Source: Clostridiales bacterium (GTDB lineage: Bacteria; Bacillota; Clostridia; Oscillospirales; Acutalibacteraceae). From it: 64,000 nt of DNA. Position 1 is the first letter of the stretch, and each line of letters opens with the position of its first letter. A program made the position numbers and the translations under genes. The notes under the pieces are model-generated. The model searched no databases and had not been told where the DNA came from. It saw only the letters and a list, made by a program, of their open reading frames with translations. Location: the NCBI GenBank assembly GCA_019419895.1, contig JAHZIE010000002.1, positions 29,526 through 93,525 of the forward strand, written 5' to 3'. Of the stretch, positions 7,292-15,828 are shown piece by piece.

Positions 7292-9091
7292 TCAATTTTG
7301 ATGATAGAGTTCCAGTGATTTCTGTGAGTAAAACTTAGCGCCCTGATACCAGATATTCAGATATTCCCCGACGGTATTTCCAACGCTTTCCTGAAAAATA
7401 GCCCAAACAAACCAATAATAGGAGGCGATGGCGACATAACCGGTAAAATGCCTCAGTTCCTTTTTATCCAGCGGCCTGCCGAAATACAGCTGAAAAATTC
7501 CAAGCGCCTCGTCATATGTATAATCGGAGCAACAGATAAAGGTTCCGAGATCGTTGGCGGGGTCGTCATTGCCGGAGTATTCCCAATCGATGAGGGACAT
7601 TTTCCCGTCCTTTCCAACCAGAAAGTTGGGATCATAGCAGTCACAGTGACACAGCCGCTTGGGAATCCCGTCTGATTCCGTATTCTGATAAAGCTCTTCC
7701 ATTTTTTGATAGAGAGCGTCAAAGTCAGGAAAGCTGTTTTTGTCTTTTTCCGAGAGCCTTTGGATAAAGTCAAGAGTGGCGCGCCAGATGTCAAAATCAT
7801 ACCGGGATTTGATGTCCGCGTCATGCAGAGACCTGATCATGGAAACAGCCTGCCTGACTTCCTTCTCGTCATGATAATTCAGCGTATGGGCGTCTTCAAT
7901 ATAGTAGGACAGCTTCCACCCTTCTTCCGGTTCCATATAAATAAAGGTATCATCCAGCCCCAGCTTGTGGGCGACTTCCATAGAAAAGGCTTCGCTGTCC
8001 CGGTGGATATAGCTTTCAGTTCCCACGCCGGGATGGCGGTAAACATATTTTTTCCCCTTGCAGGCAAAGCGGAAGGAGGAATTGGTCAGGCCGTCTTTAA
8101 TGGCCGCAATTTCAATAATGTCCTTCTCTTTACAGTGGAGGGTTTTGCAGATATTCCCCATAATGGCGGAGCCTGTGTGCTCAATGTAGTGAGGATCAAA
8201 CCGGCGCAGCTCTTCCAGAGAATCAAATTCTTTAATCAGGCGGGCGTCGTATTTCTTTATGTACAATTCCAGCTTGTCCAGATGGCGCATATAGAGGTTT
8301 TCCCAAAGTTCTTCCTTCGTGACGGGATTTTCCTCGTATTCCCTTTCTAAAATAGGGATAAACCGGGCGGCAAAATCCCTGGAAAAATAGACGTGCCCCA
8401 GCATATACCAGGCGTCCGGCCCACCGCCGATGGAGACCCCTGTAATCCTTCCTGACGGCGACGTGGTCAAACAATACTCTTCTGTTTCGCTGTCGGTGTG
8501 GACAGCGGCGTAATAGGCCTGGTAGACATAGGGGGTGAAGACGTTTTCCTCAAAATAATCGTCAGAGGAACAAATATAGGCTCCCTCCCGGATTTTATCT
8601 AAAACCAACATCAATGTGGAAGTGTTGTTGTAACGGTAATAATCCTCATTTACAACGATATCCACGCCGAATTTCTCCCTGAGGTAAAAGAATTTTTCCT
8701 TCATATAGCCGACAACCAGGGTAATATCTTTGATGCCGGCCTCCAGAAGCTGTCGGATCTGCCGTTCAATCAGGATCTCCCCTTTGACCTGAAGAAGCCC
8801 TTTTGGCGTCTCATAGCACAAGGGGGCAAAACGGGAAGACATGCCCGCCGCCATAATGACGGCATGGGATACCCGGTAGGGCGCCAGCGCGTCATATCCG
8901 GCCGGCGTAATCCTGCCGTCGGGCGAAAGCCAGCCGGCGGCACGGCATGTCTCGGCGGTTTTCACAGCCTCTGTAGAGGGCAGCGCCAACGCTGTGGATA
9001 GGCTATGAAAATCCCCGGACGCCTGGCTGGAGTGGTAAGGCTGAGAATGAGAATGAAAGTAACAAAGCGCTTCAAATTCTGTTTGTGTCAA
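7292..9091 (-). CDS. LicC-LicA type fusion: nucleotidyltransferase plus choline/ethanolamine kinase
   Basis: A 599-residue protein in three parts. Residues 1-75 resemble a small winged-helix domain. Residues about 75-300 are a nucleotidyltransferase of the LicC type, with AAGMSSRF and the lysine of TPKGLL (about 80-98). Residues about 320-599 are a choline/aminoglycoside kinase fold, with the catalytic HCDCYDPNFL and the metal-binding IDWEYS loop. Predicted activities: phosphorylation of choline or ethanolamine and its CTP-dependent activation. The start is taken as TTG at 9091 after AAGGAAGGGG. The longer frame's ATG at 9139 abuts the promoter -10 on its upstream side and would not be transcribed. 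First gene of an operon with eutH. Confidence 0.88.
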   Translation of the reverse strand: MTQTEFEALCYFHSHSQPYHSSQASGDFHSLSTALALPSTEAVKTAETCRAAGWLSPDGRITPAGYDALAPYRVSHAVIMAAGMSSRFAPLCYETPKGLLQVKGEILIERQIRQLLEAGIKDITLVVGYMKEKFFYLREKFGVDIVVNEDYYRYNNTSTLMLVLDKIREGAYICSSDDYFEENVFTPYVYQAYYAAVHTDSETEEYCLTTSPSGRITGVSIGGGPDAWYMLGHVYFSRDFAARFIPILEREYEENPVTKEELWENLYMRHLDKLELYIKKYDARLIKEFDSLEELRRFDPHYIEHTGSAIMGNICKTLHCKEKDIIEIAAIKDGLTNSSFRFACKGKKYVYRHPGVGTESYIHRDSEAFSMEVAHKLGLDDTFIYMEPEEGWKLSYYIEDAHTLNYHDEKEVRQAVSMIRSLHDADIKSRYDFDIWRATLDFIQRLSEKDKNSFPDFDALYQKMEELYQNTESDGIPKRLCHCDCYDPNFLVGKDGKMSLIDWEYSGNDDPANDLGTFICCSDYTYDEALGIFQLYFGRPLDKKELRHFTGYVAIASYYWFVWAIFQESVGNTVGEYLNIWYQGAKFYSQKSLELYHQN

Positions 9092-9130
9092 CAAATCCCC
9101 TTCCTTCTGCTTATTTTGTTCGTTTTGTAT

Positions 9131-9159
9131 ATTATACATATAAAAATGAACAAAAGCAA
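9131..9159 (-). promoter_or_regulatory. Promoter of the Lic-EutH operon
   Basis: Minus strand TTGCTT (9154-9159), 17-base spacer, TATAAT (9131-9136). Its position fixes the TTG start of the fusion gene, because the upstream ATG at 9139 lies just before the -10. Confidence 0.75.
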
Positions 9160-9286
9160 CCCTTTGTAAAGAAATTCTATTTTTTAAGAAAAAATTGTGT
9201 AAAAGTTTTTAGTAACTTATCTCACCAAGAAGGAACCACGTTTTTTCCGATGCTTCCGGATGACTCTTACCCTCTGTACAAGACTT

Positions 9287-9469
9287 TCAGTGAGAGGAGA
9301 GTGGCAGCGCGGCCTGGGACGCGCCCAAACCAATTGAAGGATTAAAAAGGCCGAAAAAGGCCGCCTGTTTTTTGGAAACAGGCGGCTGCGAGGCGTGTTT
9401 TTTAATTGTCAATGGGGAATATGTGACGCGCGGTTCGCCAATTGCGTTTGGTAAGATATTATCAGCCAT
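9287..9469 (-). CDS. Possible 60-residue small ORF running through a terminator
   Basis: The ATG at 9469 has a consensus GGAGGG site at exactly 5 bases, and a TTGATA/TAAATT promoter-like pair lies upstream. The frame encodes 60 residues with no recognised family (begins MADNILPNAIGEPRV). The strong hairpin terminator at 9354-9386 lies inside the frame, so most transcripts would end before the stop codon. It may instead be a short regulatory RNA or a relic. Low confidence as a protein gene. Confidence 0.25.
   Translation of the reverse strand: MADNILPNAIGEPRVTYSPLTIKKHASQPPVSKKQAAFFGLFNPSIGLGASQAALPLSSH
9354..9386 (-). terminator. Intrinsic terminator downstream of the Gfo/Idh gene
   Basis: An 11-bp stem (9360-9370 with 9376-9386), 5-base loop, followed on the minus strand by TTTTT (9358-9354). 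It serves the oxidoreductase transcript or a short transcript starting near 9500. The remaining 9160-9286 shows nothing recognisable. Confidence 0.8.
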
Positions 9470-9594
9470 AATATCCCTCCGGCGCAGCGAAAGGAAAAAC
9501 AGTATCGGAAATTTAGTTTGTTCAAAAAAATTATCAAATTCATAATTTATAATAAAAGAGAGGGAGGGATATAAAAATCGCGGGAGGAGGAAAA

Positions 9595-10575
9595 TCAAAA
9601 CTCAATTTTCCTTCCAGTCCTCCAGGAAGCGTATGCGCCCTCCATAAGCTGTGTCAATGCCACGGCGTCCTTCAGAGGAAATTGAATTTCAGCTTTCCCG
9701 TCCATGGCTGAGAGCCAGTTGACAATTGCGCTGTCCAGGGGTTTTGGAAGATGCGCTTGTATCCACTGGGAGGCGTCTCCCTCTATTTTGGGGGAATTCA
9801 GCTGGGGTGCCTGATCGCCGCGCAGCAGGTAGCTTCCTTCCGTGCCGTAGATTTCGAGGGAGAAGGGAGAGCTTGGGGTGACAAAGCCGGTCTCGTTGAC
9901 GGCGATGGCGCCGTGGGAAAACTCGATCACACTGACGGCGTTGTCCTCTACGGGAACGGGCGTCACATTGGTGAACATGGAAAGAATTGATTTTGGTTCT
10001 CCCAGCAGCCAGCGGGAAAGATACATTCCGTGAGCGCCCAAATCAATCATTGCGCCGCCGCCGCACTGCTCCCTGTCATAAAAATGGGGAGGCAGCCAAT
10101 TGCCGACGCTTCCGTTATGGGCGTTGCGAATCCGTACCAGGGTGGGCCGCCCCAGAAAGCCGCCGTCCAGCAATTCCTTTGCCAAAAGATTTTGGGGGAG
10201 GGTGCGGTGGGGATAGGAAATAGAAAACAAAACCTGATTTTCTTCCACGGCCTTGGCGATTTCCGCGCACTCATCCGACGAAAGGGCGAGGACTTTTTCT
10301 GTAAAAATATGCTTGCCGGCCTGTGCGGCCTCCACCATAATTTTGGCGTGCAGGCTGGTAGGCGCGCAGATCAGAACGCCATCGATGGAGCCGTCCTCCC
10401 AGATTTCCGACAGGGAGGCACTGAAAGGGGCTCCCAGCTCTTTGGCCCATTCCCGGCCCCTTTCGGGAACTTCATCCCATACCCTGCAAACCTTTCCCAG
10501 TCCGGAGGCGTTGACCTCCTGGGCGTAGCCTTTCGCGTGAACATGCCAACCGCTGATGACGGCAATTTGCTTCAT
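9595..10575 (-). CDS. Gfo/Idh/MocA family oxidoreductase
   Basis: A 326-residue NAD(P)-dependent dehydrogenase. The N-terminal Rossmann fold (residues 1-125) opens MKQIAVISGWHVHAKGYAQ and is followed by GVLICAPTSLHAKIMVEAAQ and the family EK motif in GKHIFTEKVLAL. The C-terminal substrate domain contains GGGAMIDLGAHGMYLSRWLLG, the usual GG(A)hxDhGxH pattern with the putative catalytic His/Asp. The first strand lacks the canonical GxGxxG glycines (SGWHVHAKG), which is common in distant members. Substrates of the family are sugars, inositols and sugar acids; none can be assigned here. Single gene with its own promoter and terminator. Confidence 0.9.
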   Translation of the reverse strand: MKQIAVISGWHVHAKGYAQEVNASGLGKVCRVWDEVPERGREWAKELGAPFSASLSEIWEDGSIDGVLICAPTSLHAKIMVEAAQAGKHIFTEKVLALSSDECAEIAKAVEENQVLFSISYPHRTLPQNLLAKELLDGGFLGRPTLVRIRNAHNGSVGNWLPPHFYDREQCGGGAMIDLGAHGMYLSRWLLGEPKSILSMFTNVTPVPVEDNAVSVIEFSHGAIAVNETGFVTPSSPFSLEIYGTEGSYLLRGDQAPQLNSPKIEGDASQWIQAHLPKPLDSAIVNWLSAMDGKAEIQFPLKDAVALTQLMEGAYASWRTGRKIEF

Positions 10576-10646
10576 AATGATTCCCTCACTTTTCTGAAAA
10601 AATGATTTTGAACGGATGAAAGCCCGTAAAAGCGGGATTTGAATTC

Positions 10647-10675
10647 ATTGTAGTGGAAGACAGGACGGATGGCAA
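10647..10675 (-). promoter_or_regulatory. Promoter of the Gfo/Idh gene
   Basis: Minus strand TTGCCA (10670-10675), 17-base spacer, TACAAT (10647-10652), about 70 bases before the ATG. Confidence 0.7.
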
Positions 10676-10867
10676 GGGGGAATTTTTTGTAAGGGTGTAA
10701 AAGGCAGAGAAAGGGCAAAACGAAAAATTTGTGTTTGTTGAATCTAAATAATATTAAATTGGTGTTTTTTATGATTCCGCCAAAAGAAACAGATGGAATT
10801 GTTAGAATTAGCAAAAAATCTGAAAGAATTTTTTATCTAATATTATTCACAGAAAAAGAATTCCTAT

Positions 10868-10896
10868 TTGACATTAAATTATTATAATCGTATAAT
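10868..10896 (+). promoter_or_regulatory. Strong promoter of the ABC exporter operon
   Basis: Consensus TTGACA (10868-10873), 17-base spacer, consensus TATAAT (10891-10896), 72 bases before the TTG start of the first ABC gene. The surrounding 10676-10867 is AT-rich with no gene seen. Confidence 0.88.
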
Positions 10897-10968
10897 TAAA
10901 GCGGTTTTTTATAAAGTTGGAAAAGATTCGCCTGGATGCGGAAGGTGCCGTGAAAGCGGGGATGAGGG

Positions 10969-12696
10969 TTGATTATTAAATTTTTGAAAAAATATGCCTG
11001 GATTTATATCCCAGGCATTGTTTTTCTTGCGCTTAATTCCAGGGTGAAAACATTGGTGCCCAAAGCGCTGGGGGAGGCCATTGACCTGCTGAAGGTTCCG
11101 GATACTCCGGCAGGGCTTGTCTATCATCAGGCGCTGCTGATTTTTCTATTGGCCTTTCTCATTTTCGCTACCCAGTTTGTGTGGCGGATGTGTGTTATCG
11201 GCAACGCGAGAAGGCTGGAGTGTTTTTTGCGGGAGGAATACTTCATAAAACTCCAATCCCTTCCCATGAGCTTTTTTTCAAAACATGGCTCCGGAGATCT
11301 GATGGCCTACGCCATCAATGACGTGGGAGCGGTGAGGATGACATTCGGGCCGGTTCTCGCCATGGGAATCAACGGTATTATCACCGGCGCCCTGTCTATT
11401 TTTTCCATGGCGGGGGAGATCGATTCCAGACTGACGTTGTTCGCTCTTCTGCCCGTTCCCGTCGCCGTGGTGGCGATTGTTGTTTTGGGGAAAATGGTGC
11501 AGAGCCGTTTCAAACGGGTGCAGGAGCTTTTCGCGAGGATTTCCGGCTTTGTCAATGAATCCATTATGGGGGTCCGGGTGGTCAAGGCGTTTGCCAGGGA
11601 AAGCCAGTGGGAAAAGGAATTTAACGGCCTGTCGGAAAAGATGCAGCAGGCCAATGTCAGGCTGGCTGATATTTCGGCTTTGATCAATCCCATTGTGGCC
11701 GTTTCCTTTGGGCTGAGCTATGCCGTGAGCCTGATTTACGGCGGGCAGCTGGTGATGGAGGGGCAGCTGGAGCTGGGAGAGCTGGTGGCGTTTCAGGGCT
11801 ACCTGCTGCTGGTACAGACCCCGGTGATGCAGCTGGGAAGGATTATCAACATGATCCAAAGGGGGCTGGCCTCCTATCAGCGGCTTCGGGAAATTTACGA
11901 TGAAAAAGGACTTCCAGAGGAGGAAACCCGGCCCTATCCCAGGGCGATAAAGGGGAGTATCCGGGTGTCTCATTTAACTTATACCTATCCGGGCAGGCGG
12001 GAAGCCGCTCTTCAAGACGTCAGCTTTGAGCTGCCGGAAGGCTGTTGCCTTGGAATAGCAGGGGCGACCGGCTGCGGAAAGACAACCCTGCTCAACCTTT
12101 TGCTGAAGTTTTATCCGGCGCCTGACGGGACGATATCCATTGACGGAACGGATATCAACCAGATACCGGCGTTTGCCCTGAGAGGGGCGTGCGGCTATGT
12201 TTCCCAGGATGGCTTTTTATTTTCCTCCTCCATTGAGGAAAATATCCGTTTTTATATGCCGGGCATCGGCCTGGAGGAAGTGCGTCAGGCGGCGCGGACG
12301 GCTGACATTGATGAGGAAATCATGCGGTTTCCCGAGCAGTACCGCACCCAGGTCGGGGAACGCGGCACCCATCTTTCAGGAGGGCAGAAGCAGAGGATTT
12401 CCCTTGCGCGGGCACTGGTCCGCAAACCGCGGATTCTGCTGCTGGACGATACGCTGTCGGCGGTGGATAATGTTACGGAAAAAAATATCATTGGCAACCT
12501 GAAGACATCGTGCGGGGAAAATACTTCCATTATTGTCAGCCACCGGCTGTCGGCGATTGCCCACGCCGATATTATCCTGTATATGGAGAATGGGAAAATT
12601 GTCGAACAGGGAACCCACGATCAGCTGATGGCCAAAGGCGGCCAATATGCGTCAACCTACCTTAAACAGGAACAGGGAAGGGAGGGGGAGCAATGA
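10969..12696 (+). CDS. ABC exporter half, permease-ATPase (degenerate Walker B)
   Basis: A 575-residue type I (ABC_membrane) exporter subunit: six membrane segments in residues 1-310, then an ATPase domain with Walker A GATGCGKTTLL, signature LSGGQKQRISLARAL and D-loop SAVD. Walker B reads ILLLDD, with Asp where the catalytic Glu should be. In heterodimeric exporters such as BmrC/BmrD or TM287/288 this marks the subunit with the degenerate site, and it fits the partner encoded next. The start is TTG at 10969, about 7 bases after GGGG. The stop overlaps the next gene's ATG (ATGA). Multidrug or peptide/lipid export is likely; the substrate is unknown. Confidence 0.92.
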   Translation: MIIKFLKKYAWIYIPGIVFLALNSRVKTLVPKALGEAIDLLKVPDTPAGLVYHQALLIFLLAFLIFATQFVWRMCVIGNARRLECFLREEYFIKLQSLPMSFFSKHGSGDLMAYAINDVGAVRMTFGPVLAMGINGIITGALSIFSMAGEIDSRLTLFALLPVPVAVVAIVVLGKMVQSRFKRVQELFARISGFVNESIMGVRVVKAFARESQWEKEFNGLSEKMQQANVRLADISALINPIVAVSFGLSYAVSLIYGGQLVMEGQLELGELVAFQGYLLLVQTPVMQLGRIINMIQRGLASYQRLREIYDEKGLPEEETRPYPRAIKGSIRVSHLTYTYPGRREAALQDVSFELPEGCCLGIAGATGCGKTTLLNLLLKFYPAPDGTISIDGTDINQIPAFALRGACGYVSQDGFLFSSSIEENIRFYMPGIGLEEVRQAARTADIDEEIMRFPEQYRTQVGERGTHLSGGQKQRISLARALVRKPRILLLDDTLSAVDNVTEKNIIGNLKTSCGENTSIIVSHRLSAIAHADIILYMENGKIVEQGTHDQLMAKGGQYASTYLKQEQGREGEQ

Positions 12697-14447
12697 GGGA
12701 AAAGAGGGAAATGAAAAAAAAATCCAGCCTTTCCCGGCTTGCAGGGTTGATGAGACCCTACCTCCTGCCATTGTGCCTCTGCGTGTTCGCGGTTATCCTG
12801 GCCAATGGGGCGGAACTGATCAAGCCGGTGTTGTCGGCCGTTATCATCGACGACTTCCTGATGGCGGGAAAGGAACAGCATGGCCTTTATTCCATCTGGG
12901 GGATCGGGATTTCCTATTTTGCCGCCGTGCTTCTCGGCGCCCTGTGTACCCTTTTTCAGGTGAGAACTGTCACCAGACTTTCCCAAAGGATTCTTCATTC
13001 CATGAGAGGAAGGGTTTTTGGGAAAATCATGCATATGTCCATGGCCGGCCTTGACAAGCATGGAACCGGACGCCTTATCACACGTGCGACCAACGATGTG
13101 GAAACGGTAAACGAGTTTTATTCCGATGTGTTTATTAACCTGTTCAAGGATGTTTTTCTCCTGGCGGGAATTCTGATTGTCATGCTTGCCCTGGACTGGC
13201 AGCTTGCCCTGGTTGCCTTCATCGGTGTTCCGATGATTTTTGCCATCACCTTTTCCATCAAACGAATCATCAAGCGCAACTTTAAATTTATCAAGGCGGT
13301 CATTGGCCGGATCAATGGATTTATCGCGGAAAATGTAAGCGGGATGCGGATTGTGCAGGCATTTAACCGGCAGAAGGATAAGTATGGGGAATTCAAAAAG
13401 CTGAACCGGGATTATTTTAAGGGAACCATGACCCAGGTGATTTTGAACACCTTCCTGCGCCCCTCCATGGAAGTGATCAATAACCTGGTGATTGCCCTGC
13501 TCATCGCCTATGGCTACCACCGCGTCGGCGGCGGAACCCTGGAGGTGGGGATTCTTTATGCCTTTACCAATTATGTCAAGCAGTTTTTTGAGCCTATCAA
13601 CGATTTGGCCGAAAAATATACCACGGTTCAGTCAGCCTTTGTGTCAGTGGACCGGATTTACGAGGTGCTGGACGAGGAGGGCGGCGAGGAATCATTGCCC
13701 GCCTCCCATAAGGGAAAGGTCCAGGGAGAAATTGAATTTCAGAATGTATGGTTTGCCTATGAGGGAGAAAACTGGATCCTGAAAAATGTCAGCTTCCGGC
13801 TGGAAAAAGGACAAAAGGCGGCCTTTGTCGGGGCGACGGGAGCGGGAAAGACCACCATCATCAGCTTGATCAGCCGGTATTATCCCATCCAGAAGGGAAG
13901 GATTCTCATTGACGGGATTCCGGTGGAGGAATGGGACTTAACGGATCTGCGCAGGGGGATTTCCACCGTGCTGCAGGATGTATTCCTGTTTACCGGGACC
14001 ATCCGCGATAATATTGACATGTACGGCCAAATGGAGAACGGGATAATTTCCCAGGCTCTGATAACCGCCAAAGCGGATTCTTTTTTGAAAGAAAGCGGAG
14101 GGATGGATGCCCTTGTGGAAGAGCAGGGCCTGAATTTTTCCACCGGGGAAAGGCAGCTTTTATCCTTTGCCCGGGCGATTGCCGGCGCCCCCAGCGTATT
14201 AGTGCTGGACGAGGCTACGGCACACATTGATTCCAACACCGAGGAGCTTGTCCAAAAGTCAATCGACGCTATCTCCAAAGGAAGGACGTCGATTTTCATC
14301 GCCCACCGGCTTTCCACTATTCAAAGCTGCGATATTATTTTTGTCCTGGTACACGGCGAGATCAAGGAACAGGGCAACCACAATGAGTTGTATGAGTTGA
14401 ATGGAATTTACCGGCATTTAGTGGACGCCGGCCTGGAGGAAGAATAA
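12693..14447 (+). CDS. ABC exporter half, permease-ATPase (catalytic Walker B)
   Basis: A 584-residue partner of the preceding subunit, translationally coupled by a 4-base overlap. It has six membrane segments, Walker A GATGAGKTTII, Walker B VLVLDE with the catalytic Glu, and H-loop AHRLS. Its signature is degenerate (FSTGERQLLSFARA instead of LSGGQ). Thus the consensus ATP site is built from this subunit's Walker motifs and the partner's LSGGQ, while the opposite site is degenerate. This is the arrangement of heterodimeric drug/lipid exporters. It ends just before a bidirectional terminator. Confidence 0.92.
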   Translation: MREKREMKKKSSLSRLAGLMRPYLLPLCLCVFAVILANGAELIKPVLSAVIIDDFLMAGKEQHGLYSIWGIGISYFAAVLLGALCTLFQVRTVTRLSQRILHSMRGRVFGKIMHMSMAGLDKHGTGRLITRATNDVETVNEFYSDVFINLFKDVFLLAGILIVMLALDWQLALVAFIGVPMIFAITFSIKRIIKRNFKFIKAVIGRINGFIAENVSGMRIVQAFNRQKDKYGEFKKLNRDYFKGTMTQVILNTFLRPSMEVINNLVIALLIAYGYHRVGGGTLEVGILYAFTNYVKQFFEPINDLAEKYTTVQSAFVSVDRIYEVLDEEGGEESLPASHKGKVQGEIEFQNVWFAYEGENWILKNVSFRLEKGQKAAFVGATGAGKTTIISLISRYYPIQKGRILIDGIPVEEWDLTDLRRGISTVLQDVFLFTGTIRDNIDMYGQMENGIISQALITAKADSFLKESGGMDALVEEQGLNFSTGERQLLSFARAIAGAPSVLVLDEATAHIDSNTEELVQKSIDAISKGRTSIFIAHRLSTIQSCDIIFVLVHGEIKEQGNHNELYELNGIYRHLVDAGLEEE

Positions 14448-14458
14448 AAGGGAAAAAG

Positions 14459-14490
14459 AAAAGCCGCCATGCGGACTGCGTGACGGCTTT
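14459..14490. terminator. Bidirectional terminator between ABC operon and GH130
   Basis: A 13-bp stem with one mismatch and one G-U pair (14459-14471 with 14478-14490). It has T-rich sequence on the plus-strand side and A-rich sequence before it, so it can serve both convergent genes. Confidence 0.7.
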
Positions 14491-14508
14491 AGCTTTGCTT
14501 GTGTTTTA

Positions 14509-15513
14509 TTATGAAAGGGGCTTGCACAGGGAAATGAGGTCGTTTACATCGGCGGTGGCGAGGCATTCGACTGTGTCAGCGGCGCCATAGTAAATTTTCA
14601 CTTCCCCGCTGTCCTCCAAAATCATGCCGCCGGGGAAAATGACATGATTGCGGAATCCCGGATCGTCAGTTTCATAGGGCAGTTCGGGGGCGATCAGAGG
14701 CTCCCTGCTCATCCCGATCACCTTGGTGGGATCGTCCAGATCCAGCAGCATGATTCCGGCGCAGTAACGCTTGGTCCATTTTTCTTCCCAGCCGTTCTTG
14801 CCGCGCTCAGGGTTGATATCGACCGCGTGGAAGAGGGTGAGCCAGCCTTTTTCTGTTTTAATTGGCGGCGCCCCGGGACCCACCTTATCGTTGGCAAAGG
14901 GGACGGTTTCTGTCGCCAGCAAAAGGGCGGAATCGCCCCAGAGCTTCAGATCGGGGGAACGGGAAATCCAAGTGTCAAACCGGACGCCATGATACCGGCC
15001 GTAAACAGGCATGGGACGCTCCAGCCTGGTATAATACCCGTTAATTTTTTCAGGGAAAAGAACCATGTTGCGGTTATCGGGAACAGACAGGCTGATGATA
15101 TTGAGCTTTTCGAAATCGTCGGTATAGCCGATTCCGCCGCGGATCCCGTGCTGGGTGTCCATGGCAAAGCAGAGATAGCAGCGCCCATCGATGACGGTGA
15201 TGCGGGGATCATAGATGCGTCCTACCTCGGGATCTGAGATTTCATCCATGGTAAAGAAGGGCTTTTTCCGGACTTCCCAGTGGATGCCGTCGTCGCTGAA
15301 GGCGATGCCCAGGTTTGTCCCTTCAAAAATGCCGTCGAATCTGCCGTAATCATTGCGGAAAATCATGACATATTTGCCGTTGAACTTGGCGGCTCCGGCA
15401 TTAAAGACCAAATCAGCCTGATAGGGGCAATCCTTGGCGGAAAGAACCGGGTTATTCGGATATTTTGTGATGACCGGGCTGGATTTCAGAGGAGGATCCA
15501 TTAAAGCTCCCAT
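14509..15513 (-). CDS. GH130-family glycosidase / mannoside phosphorylase
   Basis: A 334-residue five-bladed beta-propeller enzyme of glycoside hydrolase family 130. Typical segments are present: YPNNPVLSAKD near the start, VFNAGAAKFNGKYVMIFR, SDDGIHWE, EVGRIYDPRITVIDGRCYL, and near the end DDPGFRNHVIFPGGMI followed by IYYGAADTVECLA. Family members phosphorolyse beta-mannosides (mannosyl-glucose, mannosyl-GlcNAc or mannobiose), while some are hydrolases; the exact substrate is not readable here. No signal peptide, so cytoplasmic. The ATG at 15513 follows AAGAAAGGAA; the open frame extends to 15795 but crosses the promoter. It stands alone on the minus strand. Confidence 0.88.
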   Translation of the reverse strand: MGALMDPPLKSSPVITKYPNNPVLSAKDCPYQADLVFNAGAAKFNGKYVMIFRNDYGRFDGIFEGTNLGIAFSDDGIHWEVRKKPFFTMDEISDPEVGRIYDPRITVIDGRCYLCFAMDTQHGIRGGIGYTDDFEKLNIISLSVPDNRNMVLFPEKINGYYTRLERPMPVYGRYHGVRFDTWISRSPDLKLWGDSALLLATETVPFANDKVGPGAPPIKTEKGWLTLFHAVDINPERGKNGWEEKWTKRYCAGIMLLDLDDPTKVIGMSREPLIAPELPYETDDPGFRNHVIFPGGMILEDSGEVKIYYGAADTVECLATADVNDLISLCKPLS

Positions 15514-15544
15514 AGTATAAGTTCCTTTCTTAATAAAAAAGTAT

Positions 15545-15558
15545 TGTGCAATTGCGCA
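15545..15558. promoter_or_regulatory. Near-palindromic operator candidate in the GH130 leader
   Basis: TGTGCAATTGCGCA is symmetric in 13 of 14 positions and lies between the -10 and the start codon of the GH130 gene. The size and symmetry suit a LacI-type repressor site. Inference only. Confidence 0.35.
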
Positions 15559-15589
15559 GGAGAATAATATCCTGTCAAATTTCAATTTC

Positions 15590-15618
15590 ATTTTATACGG
15601 ATTGAAAGGAAAAGTCAA
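15590..15618 (-). promoter_or_regulatory. Promoter of the GH130 gene
   Basis: Minus strand TTGACT (15613-15618), 17-base spacer, TAAAAT (15590-15595), about 75 bases upstream of the ATG. Confidence 0.65.
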
Positions 15619-15828
15619 TTGATATTCCCAAGAATGTAATCCAGCCCGTCGAAGAGCATCTCTCCGTCCGTCGCGGACTGCCGGCAGGCCATAGAGGGAA
15701 AAATAAAAAATTAGAGAAAGAGGAGGGATTCTGCCGCTTTTGCGCGCAATGCTTGACTTTGTTTTTGAAATGTTACAAAATAAATATAGCCACAAGTCAA
15801 CAAATAATTTTAAAAGGGGAAGTTCAAA

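Noticed and set aside
9768..9783. Copy of the GGGAGGCGTCTCCC inverted repeat also found near 59420
   Set aside because: This copy lies inside the Gfo/Idh coding sequence and is most likely coincidence.
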